Source: Nostoc sp. TCL26-01 (lineage in GTDB: Bacteria > Cyanobacteriota > Cyanobacteriia > Cyanobacteriales > Nostocaceae). From it: 64,000 bases of DNA. Below are positions 27,951 through 37,036 of the stretch, in pieces; positions within the stretch are counted from its first letter, which is position 1; each line of letters begins with the position of its first letter. The DNA lies in the NCBI RefSeq assembly GCF_013393945.1, contig NZ_CP040297.1:5807296-5871295 (forward strand), in the 5' to 3' direction. The notes under the pieces are model-generated. The model was not told the DNA's origin, searched no databases, and saw nothing but the letters and a program-made list of their open reading frames with translations. Both the position numbers and the translations under genes were made by a program.

Positions 27951-28655
27951 TTAACTAATGGAATCAAGGACAATGTGCTTATGCAATAAAATCTGCTGGG
28001 AACGTCTCAAGAAGAACTGATTCCAAGGAGAATCAACTTTGTGTGCCTGATATCCCAACTTAAAATAAAGCTGGCGTGCTTGATAGTTATGTTCTAAAAC
28101 ATGGAGATATAAGTCTTCAAACCCCCAGTCTCTAGATACTTGTTCACAGCTAATGAGTAATTTTGAAGCCACACCATGTCTACGATATTGAGGATGAACC
28201 GCCAAATTGGATAAATAAGGAAAACTTTTACCAGCTTTAGTCCAGTAATCGCTCAAACGGACACCAATTTCTACAGTTCCCACTAATTTTTCTATGCCAT
28301 TGCTAGCAGTTGCCACCGCTACTAAACACAAGTGATGGGGGGCAGGTGATAACAAACGATGTTTAAAATCTTCATAAATACCCAAACGTAGCAGTGGAAA
28401 AGCCCATGCCCAGAAACCATTTTGGGAGTGAAAGCTTTCCGCAATAACTTGGGCAATACCAGACAAATCAGCAGGTGTAGCAGCACGAACTTGGAATTTG
28501 TAAGAAGTTGGTTCCGCCGAAGCTGTAGCTGGCTTGTGCCGAGATGGATCAAAAAACCAGTATGTCAAGGCTTGTGGAATATAAATTTTATTGCGAGTAA
28601 ATCTTCTCAAATATGTTAAATGGCAACTGAGAAAATTGAACAGTTGATAGTTCAT
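27951..28655 (-). CDS. GNAT family N-acetyltransferase
   Basis: A 234-residue protein whose residues about 55-220 form a GNAT domain that transfers an acetyl group from acetyl-CoA. The acetyl-CoA-binding motif A reads LAVHPQYRRHGVASKLL (Q/RxxGxG/A type) and motif B is LHVLEHNYQARQLYFKLGY. The first 50 residues are an extension with several aromatic residues. A similar gene arrangement with no operon partner leaves the substrate unknown. Confidence 0.88.
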   Translation of the reverse strand: MNYQLFNFLSCHLTYLRRFTRNKIYIPQALTYWFFDPSRHKPATASAEPTSYKFQVRAATPADLSGIAQVIAESFHSQNGFWAWAFPLLRLGIYEDFKHRLLSPAPHHLCLVAVATASNGIEKLVGTVEIGVRLSDYWTKAGKSFPYLSNLAVHPQYRRHGVASKLLISCEQVSRDWGFEDLYLHVLEHNYQARQLYFKLGYQAHKVDSPWNQFFLRRSQQILLHKHIVLDSIS

Positions 28656-29278
28656 AGTCTATAGTCAACATTCAACGGTCAAAAGTCAACAGTCCAGAGT
28701 TTTAGATGTTTGGACGCATAGGGGAAACGTTGAGTTGTGCGGATTTCCTACGTTTTAGCGACTGGTGTGTGAGAGCATAAGTCAGTCAAATCCCCACATC
28801 CTCACACCCCCAAAACCCCAGACTCAATCTCAACAGACCTTCTGACTAAATTGGCAAGGTATACTGGTCTAACAGTATACTCTGAGGTGAAGTAGGGTAG
28901 GGATGTAGGTTCACGGAGATTGAGTTTCCCTCTGATTTTTGGTGATTCGACTAACCGATGATGAATGGTTATAAATAAAATTTACTTAAATGTGTTAGTG
29001 CAACAGCAACAACGGGCAAACTTAATATGCAACATCATCTGGTTTTTATGCCAGGTTCAAGATATGTATGGAGTAGCACTAAAATTGATCGCTGGAGGTG
29101 AGGCAAGATTTGACTACTAAGCATCAAATCTGTCAAGCAAAAACTGATAATGGAAATAATCGCACTGCGCTAACGCAAATGGCAGTCTTGATCAGCCGTT
29201 GAGGCAAATTACTGTGAACAAATTCTCCCTAATCAGATTATCCTTTATCCGACTGCCATTACAGCAGGAAAGCGGTGC
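28656..29278. other. Intergenic region upstream of cyaC
   Basis: About 620 bp. Near 28660-28690 there are AGTCAACA-type short repeats. A perfect inverted repeat at 28859-28880 is listed separately. No gene seen. It should hold the promoters of cyaC and of the divergent GNAT gene. Confidence 0.5.
28859..28880. promoter_or_regulatory. Perfect inverted repeat, candidate operator upstream of cyaC
   Basis: GTATACTG (28859-28866) and CAGTATAC (28873-28880) flank GTCTAA. The 8-6-8 spacing suits a dimeric regulator on one face of the helix. It lies about 400 bp before cyaC and 200 bp before the GNAT start. No regulator can be named. Confidence 0.4.
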
Positions 29279-32200
29279 ATGAAATCCCAAGTAAACAGTA
29301 AGCCGAAAATTTTGGTTGTTGATGATGAACCAGACAACCTTGACTTGCTATACCGCACCTTCTATCGTGACTACAAGGTGCTGAGGGCAACATCTGGCCC
29401 TGCGGCACTGGATCTGCTGGCGCAAGAGGGAGAGGTTGCCGTCATCATCTCAGATCAGCGAATGCCGATCATGAGTGGTACAGAATTTTTGAGCCTGACA
29501 GCTACCCAATATCCAGATATTATTCGGATTATTTTAACTGGTTATACTGACGTTGAAGATTTAGTAGAAGCAATTAATGCTGGTAAGGTATTCAAATATG
29601 TCACTAAACCTTGGGAAGCAGAAGAACTCAAGGCAGTAGTACGTCAAGCGCTAGATACGCACAATGTTCTCAAAGCTCGTACCCGCGAACTCACCCGGAC
29701 ACTGCGGCAAGAGTCACTGCTGAACACAGTGACAAATACAATTCGCAGCGCTCTTGACTATCGACAAATTTTGCAAGCAATTGTCGATACAGTTGGTCAT
29801 ATGCTGGAAGTGGATGTTTGTTTGCTGCGTCCGTTTCAAGATGAGCAATTGGTAGATGAAGGATTTATTTACCAAAAAACAGATTTGTTGGCTGCCGATG
29901 TACCAGAAACTCAAGCAAGTGAGAAATTAGACCATAATTCTACCTCCTTGTCTCTGTTAGCTGAGACAGTATGGGAAACCCGTGAGGTACAAGTCATTCA
30001 TGATGTGACAGGTGATGCAAGGATTCACGGAGATAGTCAAGAGTTGCAGCAAAGAGCGATCGCTTTTGCTGCGTCGAATATCTGCTCTAGCTTGGTTGTA
30101 CCTCTGATTTGTCAGCAGGAACTCATGGCAGTGTTAGCACTGCATCAGTGTTCTCAGACTCGTGTTTGGGGAGAGGAGGAAGTACAGCTAGTTCTGATGG
30201 TGGCAGATCAGGCTGCTTTAGCTTTATCACAAGCTTATGCCTACGAGCAAGTACGGGCGCTAGCCAAGCGAGAATCTCTAATTAATACGATTACAACAGC
30301 TATTCGCTCTAGCCTCAATCCTCAAGATATTTTTGCAGCCATTACTCAACAATTAGGACAAGCCTTACAAGTAGACGGTTGTGTGTTGTCTTTATGGACT
30401 GAGGAAGATGAGTTTGTTCAATGTGTAGGCTTATATAATAGTTCTCAACATAGTTGTGATTTGCATTTGCTCACCCATCCGCAAAATGCCAGTGATCACC
30501 GTCAACAGATAAATTCAGAATTACTAGCATCGCCAACACCAATTCCAGCAAATCTGATTTTACAAGAAATATTACGGACACATGAGCCTGTGGTAATTAC
30601 TGGCATGAGCCACACCACTTGGGAAACTAAGGGGTTTGACCTACCCTCGAATATGCCGACAAGTTCGTTGATGGTTGTGCCTTTACTGGCTGATGGTAAA
30701 TGTATCGGCAGTATTAGCTTACATGAAGGCTGTAAAGATAGACGCTGGTTATCATCAGATATTGAGTTAGCAAAAGCCGTGGCTGCACAGGCAGCGATCG
30801 CTGTGCAACAGTCACATTTATACCAAAAAACCCGCGAACAAGCAGAGCGCTTACTGCAATTAGATAAACAAAAAACCGAATTTTTCCAGAATATCTCCCA
30901 TGAATTTCGCACTCCCATCACCTTAATTCAAGGGCCTTTAGAGTCGGCGGTGAGTGCAGGTGAGGGATTATCTGCGGCTCAAAGTGCGATCGCTCTGCGT
31001 AACTCTAGACGGTTGTTAAGATTAGTCAACCAGCTTTTAGATTTGCAACGTTTAGACGCTGGCAGAATGCAGCCTAACTTCCGTCCTTGCGATTTAGTCG
31101 ATTTTGTCAGTCAAATTGCTGAATCTTTTCGTCCCTATTGCGAAAAAAAGGCGCTACATTTAATTACTCAATTGGATGAATGCCCCAAAGTTTATATAGA
31201 TATGGAGAAATTTGACAAAGTGGTTTACAACCTGCTGTCAAATGCCATGAAGTTTACACCCGAAGGCGGCACAATCAGCGTCAAATTGCAATCGGAAGGC
31301 AACTACTGCATATTGCAAGTACAGGATACGGGAATTGGTATTGTCCAAGAACAAATCCCCCATTTATTTGAGCGCTTCCGTCAAGCTGAAGGTTCGGAAA
31401 ATCGCTCTTATGAAGGTAGTGGTTTAGGTTTAGCTTTAGTGAAAGAATTAGTAGAACTGCATGGTGGTAAAGTTACCGTTGAATCAGTTTATGGTCAAGG
31501 TACAATCTTTACTCTTTGGCTGGTAGTTGGTAATGCTCACCTACCTGCACAGCAAGTATTAGAAACGCCTGTAGAATTAAATATCAATCGCGCCAGCGTC
31601 GAATTAGCAGATTTAGAACTTTTAGAAACAGCAGATAATCTAGACTCAGAAAGTATTCACCTATCATCTATTGCAGAAACTCACCACTCCCCACTCACTA
31701 CTCCCCACTCCTCACCCACTAATCCCCATTCCATCCTTGTTGTTGATGACAATCCAGATTTACGAACCTATGTAGCCGATATCCTGCGTCGCAGTGGCTA
31801 TCATGTATATACAGCTCGTAATGGTTATGAAGGGTTTGGCAAAGCGCAGGAAATTACCCCCAACTTAATTGTTACTGACTTGATGATGCCTTTGGTAACG
31901 GGATTAGAAATGATTCGCATGATCCGCGACGAAGACAAACTCAAAGGCACACCCATCATTTTACTAACTGCCAAAGTAGATGAGGAAACCCGCATCGAAA
32001 GTACAGAATATGGATCAGATGCTTACTTAGCCAAGCCATTCAATGATCGGGAACTTCTAGCGGAAGTCCGCAATCTTCTAGCTTTGAAAGCAAATGAAAG
32101 GCGGGTTTTGGAGTTAAACACTTACCTCACAGAATCAGTCCTCAAACGCTTTTTGCCACCTGTGTTAGTGTCAAAAGCGGCGGCGGGTGCGTTGAGCTTG

Positions 32201-32806
32201 GATTTACGTCCAGAACCACGTTTGATTACAGTTTTGTTTAGTGACATCGTTGGTTTTACCCAGCTAGCAAATACCCTCAGATCCCGACGAGTAGCAGAAT
32301 TGCTGAATGAATATCTAGAAGCTATGACCAAAGCTGTGTTTGACAATGGTGGGACTGTAGATAAATTTATGGGGGATGCGATTCTAGCTCTTTATGGAGC
32401 GCCAGAAGAACTGACACCAAACGAACAGGTGCGTCGAGCCGTCAATACAGCCAGAGCCATGCACAGTTCCTTGGCTCAGTTAAACAAACGCTGGCAAGAC
32501 CAAGGGATTTTTGATACTCATGATTATGGTGGTGTACAATTTCGCTGTGGTATTCACCAAGGTACGGCTGTTGTGGGAATGTTTGGTAGTGCGGAACGTG
32601 CTGACTACACTGCTATTGGCCCTAGTGTGAATATCGCTGCTCGATTGCAATCTGCTGCTGTTCCCGGTACAATCCTGGTTTCAGCTGCTGTAGCCGACTA
32701 TTTACAAGACGAAGAAATTACTAAGGGTAGTCCACTCAAACTCAAAGGAGTAGATGAGACGGTTTTGACTTTTGCTGTGACACCAGAATTAGTAGTTAGT
32801 CGCTAA
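29279..32806 (+). CDS. cyaC: Hybrid sensor kinase-adenylate cyclase CyaC
   Basis: A 1,175-residue signalling protein that should turn phosphorelay input into cAMP. Order: receiver domain R1 (phospho-acceptor Asp59 in IISDQRMP); two GAF domains (about 160-320 and 340-510); histidine kinase with H-box QNISHEFRTP (His541), N-box NLLSNAMKFTPEGG, and ATP boxes DTGIGI and GSGLGLAL; a His/Ser/Pro/Thr-rich linker (about 801-818); receiver R2 (Asp867 in VTDLMMP); and a class III cyclase with FSDIVGF (metal-binding Asp989) and KFMGDAI (Asp1033). This matches the described Anabaena/Spirulina CyaC layout R1-sensor-kinase-R2-cyclase. Class III residues imply ATP as substrate, although GTP cannot be excluded by eye. 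Confidence 0.95.
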   Translation: MKSQVNSKPKILVVDDEPDNLDLLYRTFYRDYKVLRATSGPAALDLLAQEGEVAVIISDQRMPIMSGTEFLSLTATQYPDIIRIILTGYTDVEDLVEAINAGKVFKYVTKPWEAEELKAVVRQALDTHNVLKARTRELTRTLRQESLLNTVTNTIRSALDYRQILQAIVDTVGHMLEVDVCLLRPFQDEQLVDEGFIYQKTDLLAADVPETQASEKLDHNSTSLSLLAETVWETREVQVIHDVTGDARIHGDSQELQQRAIAFAASNICSSLVVPLICQQELMAVLALHQCSQTRVWGEEEVQLVLMVADQAALALSQAYAYEQVRALAKRESLINTITTAIRSSLNPQDIFAAITQQLGQALQVDGCVLSLWTEEDEFVQCVGLYNSSQHSCDLHLLTHPQNASDHRQQINSELLASPTPIPANLILQEILRTHEPVVITGMSHTTWETKGFDLPSNMPTSSLMVVPLLADGKCIGSISLHEGCKDRRWLSSDIELAKAVAAQAAIAVQQSHLYQKTREQAERLLQLDKQKTEFFQNISHEFRTPITLIQGPLESAVSAGEGLSAAQSAIALRNSRRLLRLVNQLLDLQRLDAGRMQPNFRPCDLVDFVSQIAESFRPYCEKKALHLITQLDECPKVYIDMEKFDKVVYNLLSNAMKFTPEGGTISVKLQSEGNYCILQVQDTGIGIVQEQIPHLFERFRQAEGSENRSYEGSGLGLALVKELVELHGGKVTVESVYGQGTIFTLWLVVGNAHLPAQQVLETPVELNINRASVELADLELLETADNLDSESIHLSSIAETHHSPLTTPHSSPTNPHSILVVDDNPDLRTYVADILRRSGYHVYTARNGYEGFGKAQEITPNLIVTDLMMPLVTGLEMIRMIRDEDKLKGTPIILLTAKVDEETRIESTEYGSDAYLAKPFNDRELLAEVRNLLALKANERRVLELNTYLTESVLKRFLPPVLVSKAAAGALSLDLRPEPRLITVLFSDIVGFTQLANTLRSRRVAELLNEYLEAMTKAVFDNGGTVDKFMGDAILALYGAPEELTPNEQVRRAVNTARAMHSSLAQLNKRWQDQGIFDTHDYGGVQFRCGIHQGTAVVGMFGSAERADYTAIGPSVNIAARLQSAAVPGTILVSAAVADYLQDEEITKGSPLKLKGVDETVLTFAVTPELVVSR

Positions 32807-32859
32807 GATTGAGACTGAGCTGAACAGCACCGACTCATATCTGACTTTTTAGATAAAAT

Positions 32860-33999
32860 ATGACAACATCGGTTGCGGACAAAACTCCTATTCCCGCTAA
32901 AGCCTGGCGGCGACATAAAGATCCACCTGGGTTATGGTTTGCTGTAGCGATTGGTTCAGTTTCGCTGCACCTGTTGGTTTTTTGGTGGATGCGATCTTCT
33001 CATGCTTTTGGGTTGTGGTTTCCCCAGCCAAGTCAAAGTGAAGTTCCTGTGGAATTAATCGAAATTGCACCTGAGTCTGAGTCAACAAACAAAATAGCTG
33101 CATCACAACCGCAAAATTCAGGAGCAACACCCACAGCCGAAACAGTTCCACCAAAGACAAATAGCGATCGCCTCCAGCCAGAAAACGATACTAATGCGGC
33201 TCAACTTGAGACTCCAGAAGCCTCACCCACACCTACACCTACACCTAGTACGGAACCAACTCCTACACCAGAAACTACACCCACACCTACACCCACCCCG
33301 ACAGTTCCAGTGGGTGCGTTACCTTGGAACCGTCGTGAAGAAATCGAACTGGGAAAGGGAACACCTTTACCTTCAGATGTTCCACCTGTCACACCAGAAC
33401 AAATACAAAAGTCGTCAGCAGTAGAAGAAAATATTCCCGGCGATCGCAACCAAGAAAGTTCCCCAACACCCACACAAGCAACAGCAGACACTCCCACTCA
33501 AGAAAGTTCCCCAACACCCACACAAGCAACAGCCGACACTCCCACTCAAGAAAGTTCCCCAACACCCACACAAGCAACAGCAGACACTCCCACCCAAGAG
33601 AGTTCCCCCACACCAACTGGAGGAGGAGCGATCGCTACATTTGCTCCTTTGGCAGAAAATGAAGCGCGTCAACTCGTCAATGATTTACCTGAAGTTCTAT
33701 CTACATACCAAGGAAGCACCACCAAAACCTTAGACTCTAGCTATCTTCCCGGTGATTCTGCACTACAGCCAGCAAAGTTATTAGCTAGTTTAGTCATTGA
33801 TCAAAATGGCACATTTCAACAAGCTAAAGTTTTAGAAATAGCACCAGCCAGCTTACAAGCAGAAAAAAGTTTCTACGAGCAGATTATTAGTGAATTATTC
33901 AGAAACGAAAATTTTAGCCCAGGTCATAATCGTGATGGGACTAAACCAGACTTGAGTAACTTGTTTGTCAGGATTACTATAGAGCCAACTAATCAATAG
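32860..33999 (+). CDS. TonB-like membrane-anchored protein with Pro/Thr repeats
   Basis: A 379-residue protein: short cytoplasmic N-terminus, one membrane segment (WFAVAIGSVSLHLLVFWWM, residues about 26-44), VPVELIEI just after it as in TonB proteins, a long Pro/Thr/Ser-rich spacer (about 60-255) and a C-terminal domain (ASLVIDQNGTFQQAKVLE) like a TonB C-terminus. Likely spans the periplasm; whether it energises outer-membrane transport is unknown since ExbB/ExbD genes are not adjacent. The spacer contains a 16-residue unit (PTQESSPTPTQATADT) repeated three times. It begins 53 bp after cyaC. Confidence 0.75.
   Translation: MTTSVADKTPIPAKAWRRHKDPPGLWFAVAIGSVSLHLLVFWWMRSSHAFGLWFPQPSQSEVPVELIEIAPESESTNKIAASQPQNSGATPTAETVPPKTNSDRLQPENDTNAAQLETPEASPTPTPTPSTEPTPTPETTPTPTPTPTVPVGALPWNRREEIELGKGTPLPSDVPPVTPEQIQKSSAVEENIPGDRNQESSPTPTQATADTPTQESSPTPTQATADTPTQESSPTPTQATADTPTQESSPTPTGGGAIATFAPLAENEARQLVNDLPEVLSTYQGSTTKTLDSSYLPGDSALQPAKLLASLVIDQNGTFQQAKVLEIAPASLQAEKSFYEQIISELFRNENFSPGHNRDGTKPDLSNLFVRITIEPTNQ
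33451..33620 (+). repeat. 48-bp tandem repeat inside the TonB-like gene
   Basis: Three units of exactly 48 bp (33451-33498, 33499-33546, 33547-33594) differ by one or two bases, and a partial fourth unit follows. Each begins CAAGAAAGTTCCCC. Units are multiples of three, so copy-number change keeps the frame. Confidence 0.95.
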
Positions 34000-34070
34000 T
34001 CATCAGGAATTGAGCAATAAATACTTGAATTTCACATAAAATTATGTTATCATAAACAAACTGGAAATTT

Positions 34071-34141
34071 GCGGGCGTAGTTTAGTGGTAAAACTATAGC
34101 CTTCCAAGCTATTAATGCGGGTTCGATTCCCGCCGCCCGCT
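34071..34141 (+). tRNA. tRNA-Gly (anticodon TCC)
   Basis: A 71-nt cloverleaf: acceptor GCGGGCG pairs with CGCCCGC, D-arm GTTT/AACT, anticodon loop CTTCCAA with TCC, T-arm GCGGG-TTCGATT-CCCGC, discriminator T as usual for bacterial glycine tRNA. CCA is not encoded. Confidence 0.97.
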
Positions 34142-34156
34142 TAAACATTGAAGAAA

Positions 34157-34174
34157 AATTCAGACTTCTGAATT
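34157..34174 (+). terminator. Hairpin downstream of tRNA-Gly
   Basis: AATTCAGA (34157-34164) and TCTGAATT (34167-34174) are exact complements separated by CT, 16 bases after the tRNA and followed by a pyrimidine stretch TCTTCTTC. Likely the tRNA transcript terminator, though the T-run is broken. Confidence 0.45.
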
Positions 34175-34192
34175 CTTCTTCAGATTTTGTTG

Positions 34193-34303
34193 TTATTCTG
34201 CTATTTGGCGATACTCATCGGCTAGTTGTTCCAAAGCGATCGCGTGTTCTTTTGTTTGACCGTAGCACTCTATATTTTCTCTGGAAGAATCGCTCATGTC
34301 CAT
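34193..34303 (-). CDS. Possible very small protein (36 aa)
   Basis: A minus-strand frame of 36 codons from ATG at 34303 to TAA at 34193-34195, predicted acidic and helical (DSSRENIECYGQTKEHAIAL then EQLADEYRQIAE). It contains a HIP1 site in frame. Composition looks protein-like, but there is no clear ribosome site and I do not recognise it. It might be a real small protein or the tail of a lost gene. Confidence 0.3.
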   Translation of the reverse strand: MDMSDSSRENIECYGQTKEHAIALEQLADEYRQIAE

Positions 34304-34485
34304 TGTGTTGAGATTGCACTGCGATCGTAATAGTTCCAGTGATGTCGGGGTTCGCATCATTCATATTAATCGCGCTGGGAAATATTTAGAGGATATACTT
34401 AGATTAAAACGTAAGCGTAGATACCATGACTTCTATGCACACCCAACAATCCAATCATCATTGAATTTACTACAAAAAGGGAAAG

Positions 34486-34512
34486 GGAGAGGTTGCCCCT
34501 GGCAACCTCTCC
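34486..34512 (-). terminator. Rho-independent terminator of gdhA
   Basis: A 12-bp perfect stem, GGAGAGGTTGCC (34486-34497) and its complement (34501-34512), with a 3-base loop. Reading the minus strand, it follows the gdhA stop by about 70 bases and is followed by CTTTCCCTTTTTG, a U-rich tail. The plus side ends in CCTTT, so it may act both ways. Confidence 0.8.
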
Positions 34513-34580
34513 TTTAGTCTTGAACGATTATCATCTTATAAGCTGTATATTTTAATTTCTGGAAGTCCCTAACATTTCAA

Positions 34581-35870
34581 CTAAGGATAAAGACCCCTAT
34601 CAGTTAGTGCTTGGGCAACTCTCCCAACACCTAAAGTGTAAGCTGCCAACCGCAAAGGAACCTGTCGGACTTGTGACTGTTGCATCACTTGATGATAAGC
34701 TTGCACCATCAAGTGTTCCATTTCGCGGTTGACACGCTCCTCATCCCAAAATAGGTAAGAAAGACCTTGCACCCATTCCAAATAACTCACCACCACACCA
34801 CCAGCATTTGCTAAAATATCTGGTAATACAGTCACACCCCGCGCTTCCAGGACTCGATTTGCCGCCAAAGTCACAGGGCCGTTAGCAGCCTCTGCCACAA
34901 CTTGCGCCTTTACCTGATGCACATTTTCCTCGGTGATTTGATTTTCCAACGCCGCAGGAATCAAAACATCACAAGGTAAAGTCAACAATTCTGCGTTGCT
35001 AATGGGTACAGATTGGGGAAAACCCACGATACTTTTACGATTCTCAGCCGCATAGGCTTTTAATGCCGGAATATCCAGACCATCTGCGGCAAATATCCCC
35101 CCTGCACCTGTAGAAACAGCCAAGATTTTCGCTCCTGCTTTATACAGCAATTCAGCTGCTGCACCTCCGACATTACCAAAGCCTTGAATAACAACTCGCA
35201 CTCCCTCCAGGGATTTACCCACGTCTGCCAGTGCTTCTCTGACAATAATCATTACACCGCGTCCTGTTGCCATTTCTCGTCCCCGTGAACCACCAATAGA
35301 AAGTGGTTTACCAGTAACAACTCCGGGTACAGCATGACCAACATTCACAGAATAAGTATCCATCATCCAAGCCATTTCACGGGCAGAAGTACCCATGTCT
35401 GGTGCAGGGATGTCTACAGCCGGGCCGATATCTTTAATTAGTTCACTAGTATAGCGCCGCGTAATCCGTTCTAACTCACCCACACTATACTTTTGGGGAT
35501 CAATAGCGATACCCCCCTTAGCACCACCGTAGGGAATTCCCAACAGCGCACATTTCCATGTCATCAGCATAGCCAGAGCTGATACTTCCCGCAGAGTTAC
35601 AGCTGGATGGTAACGCATCCCACCTTTGTAAGGGCCTAAGACATCAGAATGTTGCACCCGATGTCCTGCAAGTACCTGCACTTCACCATTATCTAGTTTC
35701 ATAGGGATAGAAACTGTCACCACTTTGCGCGGGTGGCTGAGAATTTCTAAGATACCTTGATCTAACCTTAATTCTTTAGCCGCAGCTTCTAAATAGCTAC
35801 AAGCTTGATCAAATGGACAAATATGTGCTGGAGTAGCAGCTTCTAGAGGTAGCGTTGGCGTTGAAACCAT
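34581..35870 (-). CDS. gdhA: Glutamate dehydrogenase (Glu/Leu/Phe/Val dehydrogenase family)
   Basis: Interconverts glutamate and 2-oxoglutarate plus ammonium with NAD(P). The 429-residue protein has the substrate-binding motif GPYKGGMRYHP and the catalytic-lysine motif PYGGAKGGI, APDMGTSAREMAWMMDTYS, and the Rossmann motif VVIQGFGNVGG (residues about 220-230). Length 420-430 is the hexameric class. Some family members act on leucine or phenylalanine; the spacing fits glutamate best but is not proof. A U-tailed terminator follows. Confidence 0.9.
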   Translation of the reverse strand: MVSTPTLPLEAATPAHICPFDQACSYLEAAAKELRLDQGILEILSHPRKVVTVSIPMKLDNGEVQVLAGHRVQHSDVLGPYKGGMRYHPAVTLREVSALAMLMTWKCALLGIPYGGAKGGIAIDPQKYSVGELERITRRYTSELIKDIGPAVDIPAPDMGTSAREMAWMMDTYSVNVGHAVPGVVTGKPLSIGGSRGREMATGRGVMIIVREALADVGKSLEGVRVVIQGFGNVGGAAAELLYKAGAKILAVSTGAGGIFAADGLDIPALKAYAAENRKSIVGFPQSVPISNAELLTLPCDVLIPAALENQITEENVHQVKAQVVAEAANGPVTLAANRVLEARGVTVLPDILANAGGVVVSYLEWVQGLSYLFWDEERVNREMEHLMVQAYHQVMQQSQVRQVPLRLAAYTLGVGRVAQALTDRGLYP

Positions 35871-35989
35871 AAAATTATCTCCTATTCGCAGTATCTTTGC
35901 GAATCAGATACATATATGCCTAGCTTATCTCGTGTTTTTGCAGAAAGTCATAATTTTGTATTTTTTGTTACATTTTTATTCTTAATTCT

Positions 35990-36193
35990 GTGTTTTGTAT
36001 CTTGATGTGGAGCAAATACGGTAAACAGGAAGGTAGACAAGAAGGGAAACAAGAGGGTAGTCAACAAAAAGCGCGGGAGATAGCCCTCAATTTGTTAAGA
36101 GAAGGGATGACAGTTGAGGCGATCGCTCACATAACTAGCTTACCATTAGAAACAGTCCAACAATTACAACAACTTAACATTCCATACTCGTAA
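35990..36193 (+). pseudogene. C-terminal remnant of an Rpn/YhgA-type nuclease gene
   Basis: Only 67 codons are open. The Gly-Lys-Gln-Glu-Gly repeats (SKYGKQEGRQEGKQEGSQ) followed by AREIALNLLREGMTVEAIA and a short LPLETVQQL helix match the tail of cyanobacterial Rpn/PD-(D/E)xK (YhgA-like) proteins of about 250-300 residues. The nuclease domain is missing upstream, so this is a truncated remnant unless it is a separate small protein. Confidence 0.6.
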
Positions 36194-36365
36194 CTATTTA
36201 CCGTATTCTAGCTGGGATCAACGTATAGCAGTAATTGAATTATCTAGACTAAAATAGTGCATTATCATCTGCGGTTAATTTTATTAATCTTTCCCCCAAC
36301 CCTCCATTCCGTAGTCAAATCGGATTGCTACACATTTACAAAATATTGGTGTTATACTAATCAAA

Positions 36366-36463
36366 GACCTGGATCTATGCGACTGCAACGCCTAAACCTT
36401 GTCAGGACCGGAAGGTAGCAGCAACATGGGATGCTTGTAGTAGGCGTAGTCTCCGGGTCGCCC
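36366..36463 (+). ncRNA. ffs: Signal recognition particle 4.5S RNA
   Basis: Contains the invariant bacterial SRP RNA apical loop GTCAGGACCGGAAGGTAGCA (36401-36420) with its asymmetric GGAAG tetraloop region. The ends pair: GACCTGG at 36366-36372 with CCGGGTC at 36453-36459, and GCAACGCCT with AGGCGT further in. A run of seven T follows (36465-36472), acting as terminator. It binds Ffh to target membrane proteins. Confidence 0.95.
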
Positions 36464-36489
36464 TATTTTTTTAGGAGCGATCAGCAGCG

Positions 36490-36870
36490 ATGCCTGGTTT
36501 TGGAGATATTGTTCAAAAAGCTTTTTACCTCGGTGTCGGGTTAGCTTCTTACGCAGGTGAGAAAGCTGGAGGTAAATTATCAGAACTGCGATCGCAAGTC
36601 CAAAAGCTGGCAGACGAAATGGTGGCTAAAGGCGAAATGACCACAGAAGAAGCCCGTCGCTTTGTGGAAGACATGATGAAACAAGCCCAACAACCCCAAA
36701 CGACGGCTGAAACTTCTGAGAATTCACCAGCTTCTGAACCTCGTCGCATCGAAATCTTAGAGGAAGACGAAGAACCAACGGTGAAAGAGCCATCAACTGA
36801 CAATGTAGATAAATTGCGCCAGCAAGTGCTAGACCTGCAAGAAGAGTTGAAAAGGTTGCAAAAAGACTAG
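36490..36870 (+). CDS. Phasin-like / conserved cyanobacterial coiled-coil protein
   Basis: A 126-residue protein: an N-terminal hydrophobic helix (IVQKAFYLGVGLASYAGEK, residues about 7-25), a long amphipathic helix with LADEMVAKGEMTTEEARRFV as in polyhydroxyalkanoate-granule phasin-like proteins, an acidic disordered linker, and a C-terminal coiled coil (VDKLRQQVLDLQEELKRLQ). It starts about 20 bp after the SRP RNA terminator. A link to granules is inferred from the family only. Confidence 0.7.
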   Translation: MPGFGDIVQKAFYLGVGLASYAGEKAGGKLSELRSQVQKLADEMVAKGEMTTEEARRFVEDMMKQAQQPQTTAETSENSPASEPRRIEILEEDEEPTVKEPSTDNVDKLRQQVLDLQEELKRLQKD

Positions 36871-37036
36871 TTTTATCCAACTTTTTGCCTGCATTATTAG
36901 CAGTGTCTATAGTCAGAGTTTGGTGTGATGCCAAGCCAATAAGAATCTATAATATGTATTATAGAGGGTGTAATCTAGTGCTTCCAGCAAATCAGCACGG
37001 AGCATCCTATTTGTCGCAAGTCAGAGCGTCAATTTT

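Noticed and set aside
33194..33672. Several open frames overlapping the TonB-like gene, including antisense ones
   Set aside because: They are shadows of the Pro/Thr repeat; the plus-strand frame 32860-33999 explains the DNA.
34296..34517. Open frame of 73 codons on the plus strand
   Set aside because: It runs through the gdhA terminator hairpin and ends in it; composition not protein-like.
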